Shown here one piece after another: positions 26,860 to 36,070 of a stretch of 64,000 nt of DNA. Every line of letters starts with the position of its first letter. Positions within the stretch are counted from its first letter, which is position 1. The stretch lies in the NCBI GenBank assembly GCA_002869925.2, contig NEWT02000028.1, positions 1 to 64,000 on the forward strand, read 5' to 3'. Under the pieces are notes generated by a model. It worked only from the letters and a program-made list of their open reading frames with translations, had not been told where the DNA came from and ran no database searches. The position numbers and the translations under genes are program-made. Source of the DNA: Nitrospira sp. CG24A. GTDB taxonomy: Bacteria; Nitrospirota; Nitrospiria; Nitrospirales; Nitrospiraceae.

Positions 26860-27716
26860 CCAAGCAGGGACTGATCATTGCACTGCTCGTGGTTGTCGCC
26901 GGGTTGTTTTTCCTGGGAGCCTCACCGATTTTCGTCGTCGACATCATTCAGAATGCGATCGTGGTTCAACTCGGAAAGCCCGTCCGCAATATCACGGAAC
27001 CGGGGCTCTATGTGAAAATACCGTTTATTCAGGAGGTCACCTACTTTGATAAACGCCTATTGGACTACGACTCAGATGCGCAAGATGTGATCACACAAGA
27101 CAAGAAAACTCTCCTGCTTGACAACTACGCCAAGTGGCGGATTGTCGATCCACTAAAAGTTTACCAGAACTTTCAAACCCAACGGGGAGCGCTGCAACGG
27201 CTCAACGACATTATTTATTCTGAACTTCGAGTCGAACTTGGGCGTCATGACCTTCTTGAGATCGTCGCGGATCACCGCGCTGACCTCATGAAAATCGTGA
27301 CCCAGCGATCGCATGAAAAAGCATCGGCGTATGGAATCGAGATTCAGGATGTAAGAATCAAGCGCGCCGACCTCCCTGAACAAAACGAGAAAGCCGTGTT
27401 CGCCCGGATGCAAGCAGAGCGGGAGCGGCAGGCCAAACAGTACCGAGCAGAAGGCGCTGAAGAGGCGCAGAAGATCCGCTCAGAAGCGGAAAAGGATCGC
27501 GAAATTATTCTGGCACAGGCGTATAAGGAGTCGGAGGAACTTCGAGGAGCGGGGGATGCAAAAGCCTTCAAAGTCTATGCGGACGCCTACCGGCAGGATC
27601 CTCAATTTTTTGAATTTACTCGCTCGATGGAGGCCTACAAGAAGACTTTCAAAGACAAGTCTACGCTGGTGGTCAGCCCAGACTCAGAATTCTTCCGCTA
27701 TCTTAAACAGCGCTAG
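26856..27716 (+). CDS. hflC: FtsH protease modulator HflC
   Basis: A 286-residue partner of HflK. The N-terminal membrane segment (about 5-25) precedes the SPFH domain with VQLGKPVRNITEPGLYVKIPF. The helical stalk RMQAERERQAKQYRAEGAEEAQKIRSEAEKDRE follows. FFEFTRSMEAYKKTF is the typical HflC C-terminal region. Translation is probably coupled to hflK through the ATGA overlap. Its stop lies three bases from the stop of the convergent fhs gene, leaving no room for separate terminators. Confidence 0.9.
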   Translation: MTKQGLIIALLVVVAGLFFLGASPIFVVDIIQNAIVVQLGKPVRNITEPGLYVKIPFIQEVTYFDKRLLDYDSDAQDVITQDKKTLLLDNYAKWRIVDPLKVYQNFQTQRGALQRLNDIIYSELRVELGRHDLLEIVADHRADLMKIVTQRSHEKASAYGIEIQDVRIKRADLPEQNEKAVFARMQAERERQAKQYRAEGAEEAQKIRSEAEKDREIILAQAYKESEELRGAGDAKAFKVYADAYRQDPQFFEFTRSMEAYKKTFKDKSTLVVSPDSEFFRYLKQR

Positions 27717-27719
27717 CCG

Positions 27720-29402
27720 TTAGGACAGCCCCACAATCTCGCCAGTGCCTGGATCAATCCCGATACGTTCTCCTGCCGGATTTTTTGGCAACCCTGGCAT
27801 GAGTTGAATGCCTGAGCAGACAGCCGTCAGAAACCCAGCTCCTGCGAGAATTCTTACTTCTTTAATCGGCAGCGTAAACTCTGACGGGCGCCCCTTCAAC
27901 CCAGGATCGTGCGACAGCGACAACGGCGTCTTGGCCATACAGATGGGCAACTGATCGAGTCTGAGCTGCTGCACGACTTCGATATCTCGCTCAGCTTGTG
28001 CATCGAACGACACAGCTGAAGCCCCATACATCTGCGTGGCAATGGTGTGAATTTTCTTCTTAATGGGCCAGCCGACGTCATATAAATGCTTGAACATAGA
28101 CGTTGTCTCTGTGGCCCTAACTACCGTCTTCGCCAGCTTTTCAGCCCCTTTCCCACCATCGGCCCAATGTGTTGAGACTGCGGCATCCAGCGCGCCAACC
28201 TCGCGAGCCCGTTTTCGCACCCATTCCAGCTCAGCCACCGAGTCATCGACAAACGCATTGACCGCGACCACCACAGGCACCCCATGGGCTTTCACGTTCG
28301 CAATATGCTGCTCCAGGTTCGCAAAGCCTTTGACCAATGCCTCCTGATTAGGCCCAGTAAGCCCCACTGGAAGCGTGGCTCCAACCTTGACAGTTCCTCC
28401 ACCACCATGAAGCTTGAGTGCACGAAGCGTTGCAACCACCACAGCGGCTGCCGGCTTGATTCCTGAGAGGCGGCACTTGATATTGAAAAATTTCTCGGCT
28501 CCAAGGTCGCTCCCGAATCCAGCCTCGGTGACGACATAGTCTGCACAACGCAAGGCGATGGCATCGGAAAGGATCGAACAATTCCCGTGGGCAATATTCC
28601 CGAACGGACCAGTATGCACAAACGCTGGCGTCCCCTCCAGAGTCTGAACCAAATTCGGCAATAACGCTTCTCTGAGCAAGACTGCCATGGACCCGGCACA
28701 TCCAAACTCTTCTGCCCGCACTGGCTTACCATCCACTGTAAACCCAACGAGGATCTGTCCAAGCCTGTGTCGCAGGTCGGCTTGACTCGATGCCAATGCG
28801 AGCATCGCCATGACCTCGGACGCTTCGGTAATCACAAACTGACCCCGGCGACCCGCAGCCCCTTCTCCCAGCGAGATCTGGCGTAACGCCCGATCACTGA
28901 CTCCCAAGGTCCGTGGCCAAGTGATCCGATTTAGATCTACCTGAAGCTTATTCCCGTGAAACAGATGATTATCAACAAATGCCGACAAGAGATTGTGACT
29001 GGCCGATACCGCATGGGCATCACCGGTCAAATGAAGATTGATGTCTTCCATCGGAAGGACTTGCGCCCTTCCTCCTCCAGTTCCTCCACCTTTAATCCCA
29101 AATACTGGCCCCAACGAAGGCTGGCGAAGCGTGACGGCCGTTCGATGGCCTAGCCGTGAGAGACCCATGGCAAGCCCGATAGATGTAGTAGTCTTGCCTT
29201 CCCCAAGTGGGGTCGGATTGATGGCGGTCACGAGGACATACTTGCCGAGCGGCGCAGCATGGAGCCGTTCCAGCACGTCGAGCGAGACCTTCGCTTTCAA
29301 CTTTCCATACGGAAATAGCTCGTTGGCCTGGATGCCAAGCTGATCGGCGACATCCTGAATTGGGCGCGCCTTCACGGACCGGTTAATTTCAATATCTGTC
29401 AT
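27720..29402 (-). CDS. fhs: Formate-tetrahydrofolate ligase
   Basis: A 560-residue enzyme of normal family length, making 10-formyl-THF from formate, THF and ATP. PTPLGEGKTTTSIG (about 63-76) is the P-loop, followed by RQPSLGPVFGIKGGGTGGG. The C-terminus LMPGLPKNPAGERIGID is characteristic. It feeds C1 units into purine and serine/glycine metabolism and may serve formate assimilation. Monocistronic by spacing: about 125 bases to the next gene upstream. Confidence 0.95.
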   Translation of the reverse strand: MTDIEINRSVKARPIQDVADQLGIQANELFPYGKLKAKVSLDVLERLHAAPLGKYVLVTAINPTPLGEGKTTTSIGLAMGLSRLGHRTAVTLRQPSLGPVFGIKGGGTGGGRAQVLPMEDINLHLTGDAHAVSASHNLLSAFVDNHLFHGNKLQVDLNRITWPRTLGVSDRALRQISLGEGAAGRRGQFVITEASEVMAMLALASSQADLRHRLGQILVGFTVDGKPVRAEEFGCAGSMAVLLREALLPNLVQTLEGTPAFVHTGPFGNIAHGNCSILSDAIALRCADYVVTEAGFGSDLGAEKFFNIKCRLSGIKPAAAVVVATLRALKLHGGGGTVKVGATLPVGLTGPNQEALVKGFANLEQHIANVKAHGVPVVVAVNAFVDDSVAELEWVRKRAREVGALDAAVSTHWADGGKGAEKLAKTVVRATETTSMFKHLYDVGWPIKKKIHTIATQMYGASAVSFDAQAERDIEVVQQLRLDQLPICMAKTPLSLSHDPGLKGRPSEFTLPIKEVRILAGAGFLTAVCSGIQLMPGLPKNPAGERIGIDPGTGEIVGLS

Positions 29403-29526
29403 AGGCAGAGTAACGGCATGGCCTCGACGACCGTATGAGCACGGCAGTATAGCATAGGATGTAGGGGGATTCGGTAGATTGCGCGGGTATGGGAACGATG
29501 AGTGAAGAAGCGAGGAGTCTAACGAG

Positions 29527-30573
29527 CTAGTCGAGGATATACTTTACGGGATCTAGCGCTTGGCCATTCACTTTCACCATGTAGTGTAAGTGAGGACCTG
29601 TGGCTAATCCGGTACTACCGACCAATGCAATGGCTTCTCCACGTTTTACACGCTGCCCTTCTTTGACTAACGACTTTGCGAGGTGCCCGTAGATCGTTTC
29701 GATTCCGAACCCATGGTCAAGTTTTACAAGAATTCCCAACTTAGGATCGAAGCCGACTGCGGTGACACGTCCTTGAGCCGGAGCCTGAATCGGCGCATTG
29801 GCCGCAGCTCCAATATCCAACCCGTCATGCCACGCCGGTTTCTCTGTAAATGGAGAAACCCTGGGCCCGAACCCGGAGGTCACCCAACCCTTCACCGGCC
29901 AAATGGATGGAGTTGCTGCCCATCGAGAAGATTTTTTTTCAGCAGCCAACGAGAGCTCTTGAAGCGACTGTTCCTGAATTGTGGCTTCTTTTGACAGCCA
30001 ATCTATACCATCCCTGATTGAGGCTATCATGTCCTGCTCACTGAGTCCGTTTGAACCGGCCGATACGCTCATTGGGCTGGACAAAATACCTTGGCTTGAT
30101 TCCAGCGAACTGGAGGATTGATTCTCCGTACTATTTTTGAGAGTCTTTTCAGGGGTAGGAAGAGTATTGCCATCCGGAATGGGGGTATCCTCACCGCCTC
30201 GACCGTTCGTCACATCCCCTGGTTTAGGATTCTCGATACCCAGCATGACACGAAGCCGTTGGTTGACCTCTTTCATGGCTGTTAACCGCTTCTTCAAATC
30301 ATCGACAGCACTAGAAAAGGTCCCCGTCTGCTCCCGTGCACTCATAGCTTCTGCACGGAATGCTGAAAGCTCCAAGACTTCATTGGTCCTCATGACATAG
30401 TGCCCAATGACAAGTACGTTCACAAGGGCTAAGACGGCTCCGACAATCAATAGCCTACTGACAAGCTTACGAGGAAAACTATACCGCAGTGGTTTGGCTG
30501 TTGCGCCACGAAAGACCACGATAGTATAGGAGTCGCTGTCTTCGGCGCCGTTCGTCTGTCCCATAACCTTCAT
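29527..30573 (-). CDS. Membrane-anchored M23 family metallopeptidase
   Basis: A 348-residue protein. A short cytoplasmic N-terminus precedes a membrane segment (about 37-60), then a coiled coil (ALEL to LRVM, about 68-115) and a Ser/Asn-rich linker. The LytM/M23 domain at about 230-345 has zinc ligands in WHDGLDIG and in GPHLHYMVK. Both ligand motifs are intact, so it may be an active peptidoglycan endopeptidase rather than an EnvC-type activator. ATG 30564 is an alternative start; neither has a clear ribosome site. Confidence 0.85.
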   Translation of the reverse strand: MKVMGQTNGAEDSDSYTIVVFRGATAKPLRYSFPRKLVSRLLIVGAVLALVNVLVIGHYVMRTNEVLELSAFRAEAMSAREQTGTFSSAVDDLKKRLTAMKEVNQRLRVMLGIENPKPGDVTNGRGGEDTPIPDGNTLPTPEKTLKNSTENQSSSSLESSQGILSSPMSVSAGSNGLSEQDMIASIRDGIDWLSKEATIQEQSLQELSLAAEKKSSRWAATPSIWPVKGWVTSGFGPRVSPFTEKPAWHDGLDIGAAANAPIQAPAQGRVTAVGFDPKLGILVKLDHGFGIETIYGHLAKSLVKEGQRVKRGEAIALVGSTGLATGPHLHYMVKVNGQALDPVKYILD

Positions 30574-30688
30574 CCCCCGCTGAGTGGGCTATCCTAATCC
30601 CACCAGTAATCAATCACTGGCAAGTGTATCGACAGAAATTGCTTCCGTCAACCCCTTAACTTGTGTAAATGTCCCCTTCACCGAACAA

Positions 30689-31042
30689 TTAACCGTGGGT
30701 CTCACTCCGCACCCACCGAACATATGCCGCAAAGCCTTTTGTCACTGGCAACGCGATAACTTCAGGAACCTCATAGGTGTGCATCGTTGTGATTGCTTTC
30801 TCGAGCGCACGATACCGTGGTGGAGTCGACTTCAATATGACCAGCGCTTCCTGTGCCTTGGCAACCTTTCCCTTCCAACGATAAATCGATTGAATCCCTG
30901 GAATGACATTCGCACAAGCAGCGAGTTTCATATGTACCATTTTCTCGCCAATCCTTATAGCTTCTTTCAGATTTTTCACCGTCACCATGACAACAAGCAC
31001 CTGCCCTGTTGGTTTTTTTCTTCTGGCTATGGCCATTTTCAT
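30689..31042 (-). CDS. cutA: Divalent-cation tolerance protein CutA
   Basis: A 117-residue protein. VVMVTVKNLKEAIRIGEKMV, LAACANVIPGIQSIYRWKGKV and ALVILKSTPPRY followed by VPEVIALPV are the CutA1 signature. CutA forms PII-like trimers; its role in metal tolerance is historical and not settled. GGAGAGG four bases before ATG 31042 fixes the start and excludes a longer frame up to 31117. Confidence 0.92.
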   Translation of the reverse strand: MKMAIARRKKPTGQVLVVMVTVKNLKEAIRIGEKMVHMKLAACANVIPGIQSIYRWKGKVAKAQEALVILKSTPPRYRALEKAITTMHTYEVPEVIALPVTKGFAAYVRWVRSETHG

Positions 31043-31413
31043 GCAACCTCTCCGACCTTTCCTGGCCTGCCACGTTCTCTCTTGAAATAAAGCAATTTCT
31101 GGGCCCAACCCACGCATGTGCGCAAATGATTGTCACAACCAATCAATATCTTATACATAAGCTAGCGAACAGCCTCACCTTGGGCAGCTGGCGTCATATT
31201 AAAACTGATCTGCTATGAATCTCTATGCAGACATACGCTGACAAAAATGTGCGGTATGTCCAACTACCCTCCCCATGAAGAGAGGAGAACTCAGGGCTCG
31301 GCAAGTTGACGAATATCTATACGAACAATACAGACCGGATGGCATCATCGGTCTCATTGACAAGCTTTTCTCCGCTCACTTATTATTAACGACACAAGTA
31401 AGGAGGGCTCCCT
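31043..31413. other. Divergent intergenic region
   Basis: About 370 bases between the cutA and rhodanese starts, AT-richer than its neighbours. It presumably holds two promoters. A 60-codon frame at 31275-31457 lacks a ribosome site and is rejected. No RNA or repeat is recognised. Confidence 0.5.
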
Positions 31414-31734
31414 ATGGGCTTCGTCATTTCCCCGAAAGAACTGAAGGCACGCCTTGATAAAGGCGACAAATTGGTGCTGCTTGATGTGAGAGAGGACTGG
31501 GAATATTCCCTCGCAAAATTGGATGGCTCAACGCTCATTCCTCTCGGAACGCTCCCTCAATCGCTCTCTCAATTGAGCCACGACTCAGAAATCATCGCCA
31601 TCTGCCACCATGGCATGAGAAGCGCCGATGCCACGAATTTCCTGCTTCAACAAGGCTTCCCAAATGTGAAGAATTTGGTAGGAGGAATCGACGCCTGGTC
31701 AACCCAGGTAGACGGAACCGTTCCTCGATATTGA
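31414..31734 (+). CDS. Rhodanese-like domain protein
   Basis: A 106-residue single rhodanese domain. LLDVREDWEY is the CH2A-type segment; CHHGMRS carries the catalytic cysteine (about 72) in a six-residue active loop; LVGGIDAWS is the C-terminal signature. Single-domain rhodaneses of this kind transfer sulfane sulfur in the cytoplasm. AAGGAGG precedes the ATG. Convergent with the epimerase gene. Confidence 0.9.
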   Translation: MGFVISPKELKARLDKGDKLVLLDVREDWEYSLAKLDGSTLIPLGTLPQSLSQLSHDSEIIAICHHGMRSADATNFLLQQGFPNVKNLVGGIDAWSTQVDGTVPRY

Positions 31735-31794
31735 CCCAACCTGATCACGGCACGTGGGACGCGTGCGTGCCTCACCATGAACAAGGCGTCAGGC

Positions 31795-32718
31795 CTAGCC
31801 CATGCGTTCGCGGAAATAGTCGACGGTGCGCTTGAGCCCTTCACTGAGTTCGGTTCTTGACTCCCAGGATAATTCTTGCCGGAGCTTCCCTGAATCAATG
31901 ACGCTCCGTGCCTGCTCGCCACCTTTGGCCGGCCCATGAACTTCCTTGCATGTCGAATTCGTATGGCGGACTAAAATTCCGAGCAAATCATTGACGGAGG
32001 TCTCTTCCCCTGTTCCAACATTATACGTCCCTTGTATATCCTGCCCCATCGCCGCAAGGTTGGCTTCAACGACATCTTCGACATACACAAAGTCTCGCGT
32101 TTGCCGTCCATTCCCATTGACGATCGCCTGCTCGTTGTTCAATAGCTTCTGAATAAAAATCGCAACTACCCCTGCCTCTCCCTCAGGATCTTGCCGTGGA
32201 CCATACACATTGGCATAACGCAAGCTTACGATTTGAAGTCCGTTCACTCGTTGATAGTAGGAAAGATACTGCTCCCCGCACAGTTTACTGACACCGTATG
32301 GGGACAGTGGTCTCGTGACATGGGACTCAGGGGCCGGATAGATCTCTTGCTCGCCGTAGATAGCCCCACCTGATGACGAGAACACCACTTTCCGCACGCC
32401 ATGTTTGATCGATTGCTGCAGGACGTTCAGTGTCCCAAGAACATTCACCTGGGCATCAAACATTGGATCTTCCACAGATTTTCGGACATCCATCTGCGCA
32501 GCAAGGTGCATGACCATATGAGGTCTTTCGTTGCGAAGCACCCGCTCAAGTCCCGAGCTCTGGATATCAAGCTTAAAGAACCGGGCAGCGCGATTGAGAT
32601 TTCGCCGTTTTCCAGTGGACAGATTATCCACCACAACAACCTCATGCCCTTCCTGGACCAGTCGATCGACTAAGTGCGAACCGATAAAACCAGCGCCTCC
32701 GGTCACAAGTACTTTCAT
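31795..32718 (-). CDS. NAD-dependent sugar-nucleotide epimerase/dehydratase (GalE-like)
   Basis: A 307-residue extended-SDR protein. TGGAGFIGSHLVDRL is the NAD site, and the catalytic pair is in SPYGVSKLCGEQYL. SLRYANVYGPRQDPEGEAGVVAIF is the sugar-nucleotide-binding region. It most resembles UDP-glucose 4-epimerases and related WbpP-type enzymes for surface polysaccharide precursors. Exact substrate is open. ATG 32718 with GGAGG upstream is preferred over the start four codons earlier. Confidence 0.88.
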   Translation of the reverse strand: MKVLVTGGAGFIGSHLVDRLVQEGHEVVVVDNLSTGKRRNLNRAARFFKLDIQSSGLERVLRNERPHMVMHLAAQMDVRKSVEDPMFDAQVNVLGTLNVLQQSIKHGVRKVVFSSSGGAIYGEQEIYPAPESHVTRPLSPYGVSKLCGEQYLSYYQRVNGLQIVSLRYANVYGPRQDPEGEAGVVAIFIQKLLNNEQAIVNGNGRQTRDFVYVEDVVEANLAAMGQDIQGTYNVGTGEETSVNDLLGILVRHTNSTCKEVHGPAKGGEQARSVIDSGKLRQELSWESRTELSEGLKRTVDYFRERMG

Positions 32719-32772
32719 GCATGCCTCCATTGCCTATGAATCCGCATCATCGTCTATCCATCATGTGTCTAG

Positions 32773-33531
32773 TCAGGCTGTAATCGTGCGCGTAAAACCA
32801 ACAAGAATTTCCCGGTTCCCTTTCCGCCCAATCACAGGAGAGTCGAGCACACCTTTCAGCTGAAGTCCCAACTGCATGGCACAGTGAATAACCTTCTCAG
32901 TCACCGCCTCACGCTGTACATCATCGCGCACGATCCCCCCTCGCCCCACCTGGCCCTTACCGACTTCAAATTGCGGCTTCACTAACGCCACGATCACCGC
33001 TGCGCTATTGAGTAGGTGAATGACCGCAGGCAAGACCAGTGTCAGAGAGATAAAGGACACATCGATCACCGCCAGATCGATCGGCTCAGGAACCGCTGTA
33101 CGGTCAACATACCGAATGTTGGTTCGTTCGAGCAAGACAACACGTGAATCTTGACGAAGCCTCCACTCAAACTGCCCGTACCCCACATCGACGGCATAAA
33201 TACGAGTGGCCCCTCGCTGCAGCAAACAATCGGTAAATCCACCCGTCGAACAGCCTACGTCCAAACCGATTGTCCCCTTCGGGTCGATCTGAAAGGCATC
33301 AAGGGCTGCGGCGAGTTTGTCACCAGATCGACTGACGTACAAGGCAGGCTGCACAACCTGGATCTGCGCATCCAACGGCACCAACTTCGCAGGCTTATCC
33401 ACCACGACCCCATCGACGGATACCCCTCCTGCCAAGATAGCTCTCGTTGCAGCTTCCCGACTCGGCACCAAACCCTGGGCTGCAAGCACACGGTCCAACC
33501 GTTCTTTGTGAACACGCGGGGGGGAGGCCAT
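32773..33531 (-). CDS. tlyA: TlyA family rRNA 2'-O-methyltransferase
   Basis: A 252-residue protein. The N-terminal S4 RNA-binding domain (RLDRVLAAQGLVPSREAATRAI) is followed by an FtsJ-like methyltransferase domain with LDVGCSTGGFTDCLL (SAM site) and ALVKPQFEVGKGQVGRGGIVRD. TlyA in mycobacteria methylates 16S and 23S rRNA cytidines. The family was formerly annotated as haemolysin A. It clusters with xseB and xseA on the same strand, a common arrangement. Confidence 0.92.
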   Translation of the reverse strand: MASPPRVHKERLDRVLAAQGLVPSREAATRAILAGGVSVDGVVVDKPAKLVPLDAQIQVVQPALYVSRSGDKLAAALDAFQIDPKGTIGLDVGCSTGGFTDCLLQRGATRIYAVDVGYGQFEWRLRQDSRVVLLERTNIRYVDRTAVPEPIDLAVIDVSFISLTLVLPAVIHLLNSAAVIVALVKPQFEVGKGQVGRGGIVRDDVQREAVTEKVIHCAMQLGLQLKGVLDSPVIGRKGNREILVGFTRTITA

Positions 33532-33591
33532 AACGACTAGGGAGACCACGCATCAAAACATGAACGGGAATAGAAGCCTGTGCAAGGAACG

Positions 33592-33840
33592 CTAGGAGGA
33601 CGGTTCATCAGCTGCGTCGCCTGAGGAGTAGGCGTGAATTCGTTTCTTGCCGTTCTTATCTTGCACGAGCACTTCCACTTTATGCTCGGCCTCTTCTAAA
33701 ATCTTGAGACAATTCTTTGAGAGACGGATACCCTCTTCAAAAATCTTGAGCGATTCGTCCAACGGAAGGTCGTTTTTCTCCAACTCGCCAACGATGGCTT
33801 CCAATCGTGCCATTGCTTGTTCAAATTTCACTGCTGCCAC
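33592..33840 (-). CDS. xseB: Exodeoxyribonuclease VII small subunit
   Basis: An 82-residue protein. FEQAMARLEAIVGELEKNDLPLDESLKIFEEGIRLSKNC is the family signature, and the tail forms a coiled coil with acidic residues. It pairs with XseA, encoded 55 bases upstream, to degrade single-stranded DNA. The start is GTG. Confidence 0.95.
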   Translation of the reverse strand: MAAVKFEQAMARLEAIVGELEKNDLPLDESLKIFEEGIRLSKNCLKILEEAEHKVEVLVQDKNGKKRIHAYSSGDAADEPSS

Positions 33841-33895
33841 AACACGCCTCGCGATCTATGGATGAAGGCTCATTATACTGGACCGCCCCGAGATT

Positions 33896-35224
33896 TCAAA
33901 CTGTGGAATTGTCACACGCACGCGTCACCGTGCAACTCAATCGCCCACGTGACAATTGCGCGTCCAATTCCTGCCCAACCTCCACATCACTCGCGTGACG
34001 AACAATCTGACCAGCTGGAACTGTGTGAAGAATACTATAGCCGCGTCCCAGAATCGCCAGGGGGCTTAAGGTATTGAGCTGCGCCAGCATCGCGTGGGTC
34101 CGGTGACGATGCTGCGCCAGCCTGACTCCCATCTGCCCTTCAAGGCGCTTCGAGAATTGCGGAACTGTCGCGAGCCCTTGCTTGATCGTGAGAATAGGAT
34201 TGAGACCCGACAGATCGCGCTGCGCCTCATGAACCCGTGTATGCCCACCAGTAAGCAATCGTTGGATCAGTTCACGCAATCGATCGACAAGATCATCGGT
34301 CCGCTGTGCTGATTCCTGGAGACGAAAGCGTACATCCGTCAGCCCTCCAATGCCGCCTTCGAGCCGCTGCCGCTCGAAGGCACAATGCCGGAGCATCACC
34401 TGCCCCGCACGGACTGTCAACTCCCGCAATCGCTCAACGACCTCAGCCAATACCGGAACCACCGCCTCCGCTGCTGCCGACGGCGTCGGCGCCCGGAGAT
34501 CGGCAACGAAGTCAGCAAGCGTCACATCGGTTTCATGCCCAACAGCCGATACAACCGGCACGCGGGATGCGGCAATCGCGCGCACCACAATCTCTTCGTT
34601 GAAACTCCAGAGATCCTCCAGGGATCCTCCGCCGCGCCCGACAATGATGACATCGACAGAACCCCAGTCGTTCAAATCAGTCAGCGCCTCAGCGATTTGA
34701 CGCCCCGCAGCCTCCCCCTGGACTTGAACCGGGGCAATAAGAATATGGAGTGTCGGCCAACGTCGACGAAGAACAGCCAGAATATCTCGAATGGCTGCCC
34801 CAGTCAGTGAAGTCACCACACCCACAGTCCGGGGAAACACGGGGAGTGGCCTCTTTCTCTCCTGGTCGAACACCCCCTCCGCTGCCAATCGTGTTTTCAA
34901 CTGCTCGACTGCCAGCTGTAGCGCACCAACTCCCTTCGGCTCTACCGTGTCGAGCACGATCTGGTATTCTCCGCGCGGTTCGTACACCGTGAGTCGTCCC
35001 CGCACGATGACTTGGAGCCCCTCTTGCAGAGCAAAGCGCAGCCGAACTGCGCTGGACCTGAACAACACGGCCCGAATTTGGCTCGCCTTGTCCTTGAGTG
35101 TGCAATAGACGTGTCCCGAACCGGGGGCGCGAAGATTCGAGAGTTCACCCTCCAACCAGATGTCGGAAAATTGTTCTTCGATCGACGCACGGAGCAGCCC
35201 CGTCAACTCCGAAACCGTGAACAC
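33896..35224 (-). CDS. xseA: Exodeoxyribonuclease VII large subunit
   Basis: A 442-residue protein. The N-terminal OB fold (FSDIWLEGELSNLRAPGSGHVYCTLKD) binds DNA. The catalytic core has VGVVTSLTGAAIRDI and DVIIVGRGGGSLEDLWSFNEE, followed by SAVGHETDVTLADFVADLRAPTPSAAAE. A long helical C-terminus follows. With XseB it forms the mismatch-repair and damage-processing exonuclease VII. Confidence 0.96.
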   Translation of the reverse strand: MFTVSELTGLLRASIEEQFSDIWLEGELSNLRAPGSGHVYCTLKDKASQIRAVLFRSSAVRLRFALQEGLQVIVRGRLTVYEPRGEYQIVLDTVEPKGVGALQLAVEQLKTRLAAEGVFDQERKRPLPVFPRTVGVVTSLTGAAIRDILAVLRRRWPTLHILIAPVQVQGEAAGRQIAEALTDLNDWGSVDVIIVGRGGGSLEDLWSFNEEIVVRAIAASRVPVVSAVGHETDVTLADFVADLRAPTPSAAAEAVVPVLAEVVERLRELTVRAGQVMLRHCAFERQRLEGGIGGLTDVRFRLQESAQRTDDLVDRLRELIQRLLTGGHTRVHEAQRDLSGLNPILTIKQGLATVPQFSKRLEGQMGVRLAQHRHRTHAMLAQLNTLSPLAILGRGYSILHTVPAGQIVRHASDVEVGQELDAQLSRGRLSCTVTRACDNSTV

Positions 35225-35290
35225 CCGATTCGGGAGAGCAGTCTGAGAAATGGAAGTGGCAAAACCAGGAAGGTTCGTGGTGAGCCTCCT

Positions 35291-36070
35291 TCAGTCGATG
35301 ATGCGAATTCGTTCGATCGACAACGCCTTACCAAGACGCGCATCGAGTTCAAGCAACACCGCGCAAAAGACGGAAGGACCCGAGGCCACTTCGAAGCGTC
35401 GTGGCATCCCGGTCAGAAACTTTTCGATCGCTAACTCTTTCTTTACCCCGATGACGGAATGAAGCGGACCAGTCATCCCGATATCCGTCAGATACGCCGT
35501 GCCTTTCGGGAGGATCTGATCATCAGCCGTCTGTACATGTGTATGAGTGCCAACGACAGCAACAACCTCTCCATCCAGGTAGTGCCCCATCGCCATTTTC
35601 TCTGATGTGGCCTCCGCATGCATATCGACAATCACGGCCGCCGTTCGCTTCTTTAGTGCGGCCAATTCTTTCTTTGCTACCTGGAACGGACAGTCCAATG
35701 TCGGCATGTAGGCTCGCCCCATCAGCTGAAGAACGCCGAGTTGCTCCCCGCCGGCCGACTCGACTACTACACTTCCGTTACCTGGCACACCGCTCGGATA
35801 ATTGGCCGGACGAAGGAGCCGTGGCTCCCGGGGAAAGTAGTCGAGAATCTCCTTTTTATCCCAGGCATGATTCCCGGTCGTAATCACCGACAAGCCAAGA
35901 TCAAATAACTCTTCTGCCAACTCCGGGGTGATACCGAACCCTCCGGCGGCATTCTCGCCGTTCCCGATCACAATATCGATCTGCCGCTGAGCCACAAGTC
36001 TTGGCACAGCCCTGGCCAACGCACGACGCCCTGGCTCTCCAAAAATATCGCCGATGAACAGAACCTTCAC
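35291..36070 (-). CDS. YmdB-type metallophosphoesterase (TIGR00282 family)
   Basis: A 259-residue protein. MKVLFIGDIFGEPGRRAL, GNGENAAGG, TTGNHAWDKKE and THTHVQTADD supply the metal ligands of the calcineurin-like phosphoesterase fold. In Bacillus, YmdB hydrolyses cyclic nucleotides and affects development. It overlaps the end of rny by four bases, a neighbourhood conserved in many phyla. Confidence 0.92.
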   Translation of the reverse strand: MKVLFIGDIFGEPGRRALARAVPRLVAQRQIDIVIGNGENAAGGFGITPELAEELFDLGLSVITTGNHAWDKKEILDYFPREPRLLRPANYPSGVPGNGSVVVESAGGEQLGVLQLMGRAYMPTLDCPFQVAKKELAALKKRTAAVIVDMHAEATSEKMAMGHYLDGEVVAVVGTHTHVQTADDQILPKGTAYLTDIGMTGPLHSVIGVKKELAIEKFLTGMPRRFEVASGPSVFCAVLLELDARLGKALSIERIRIID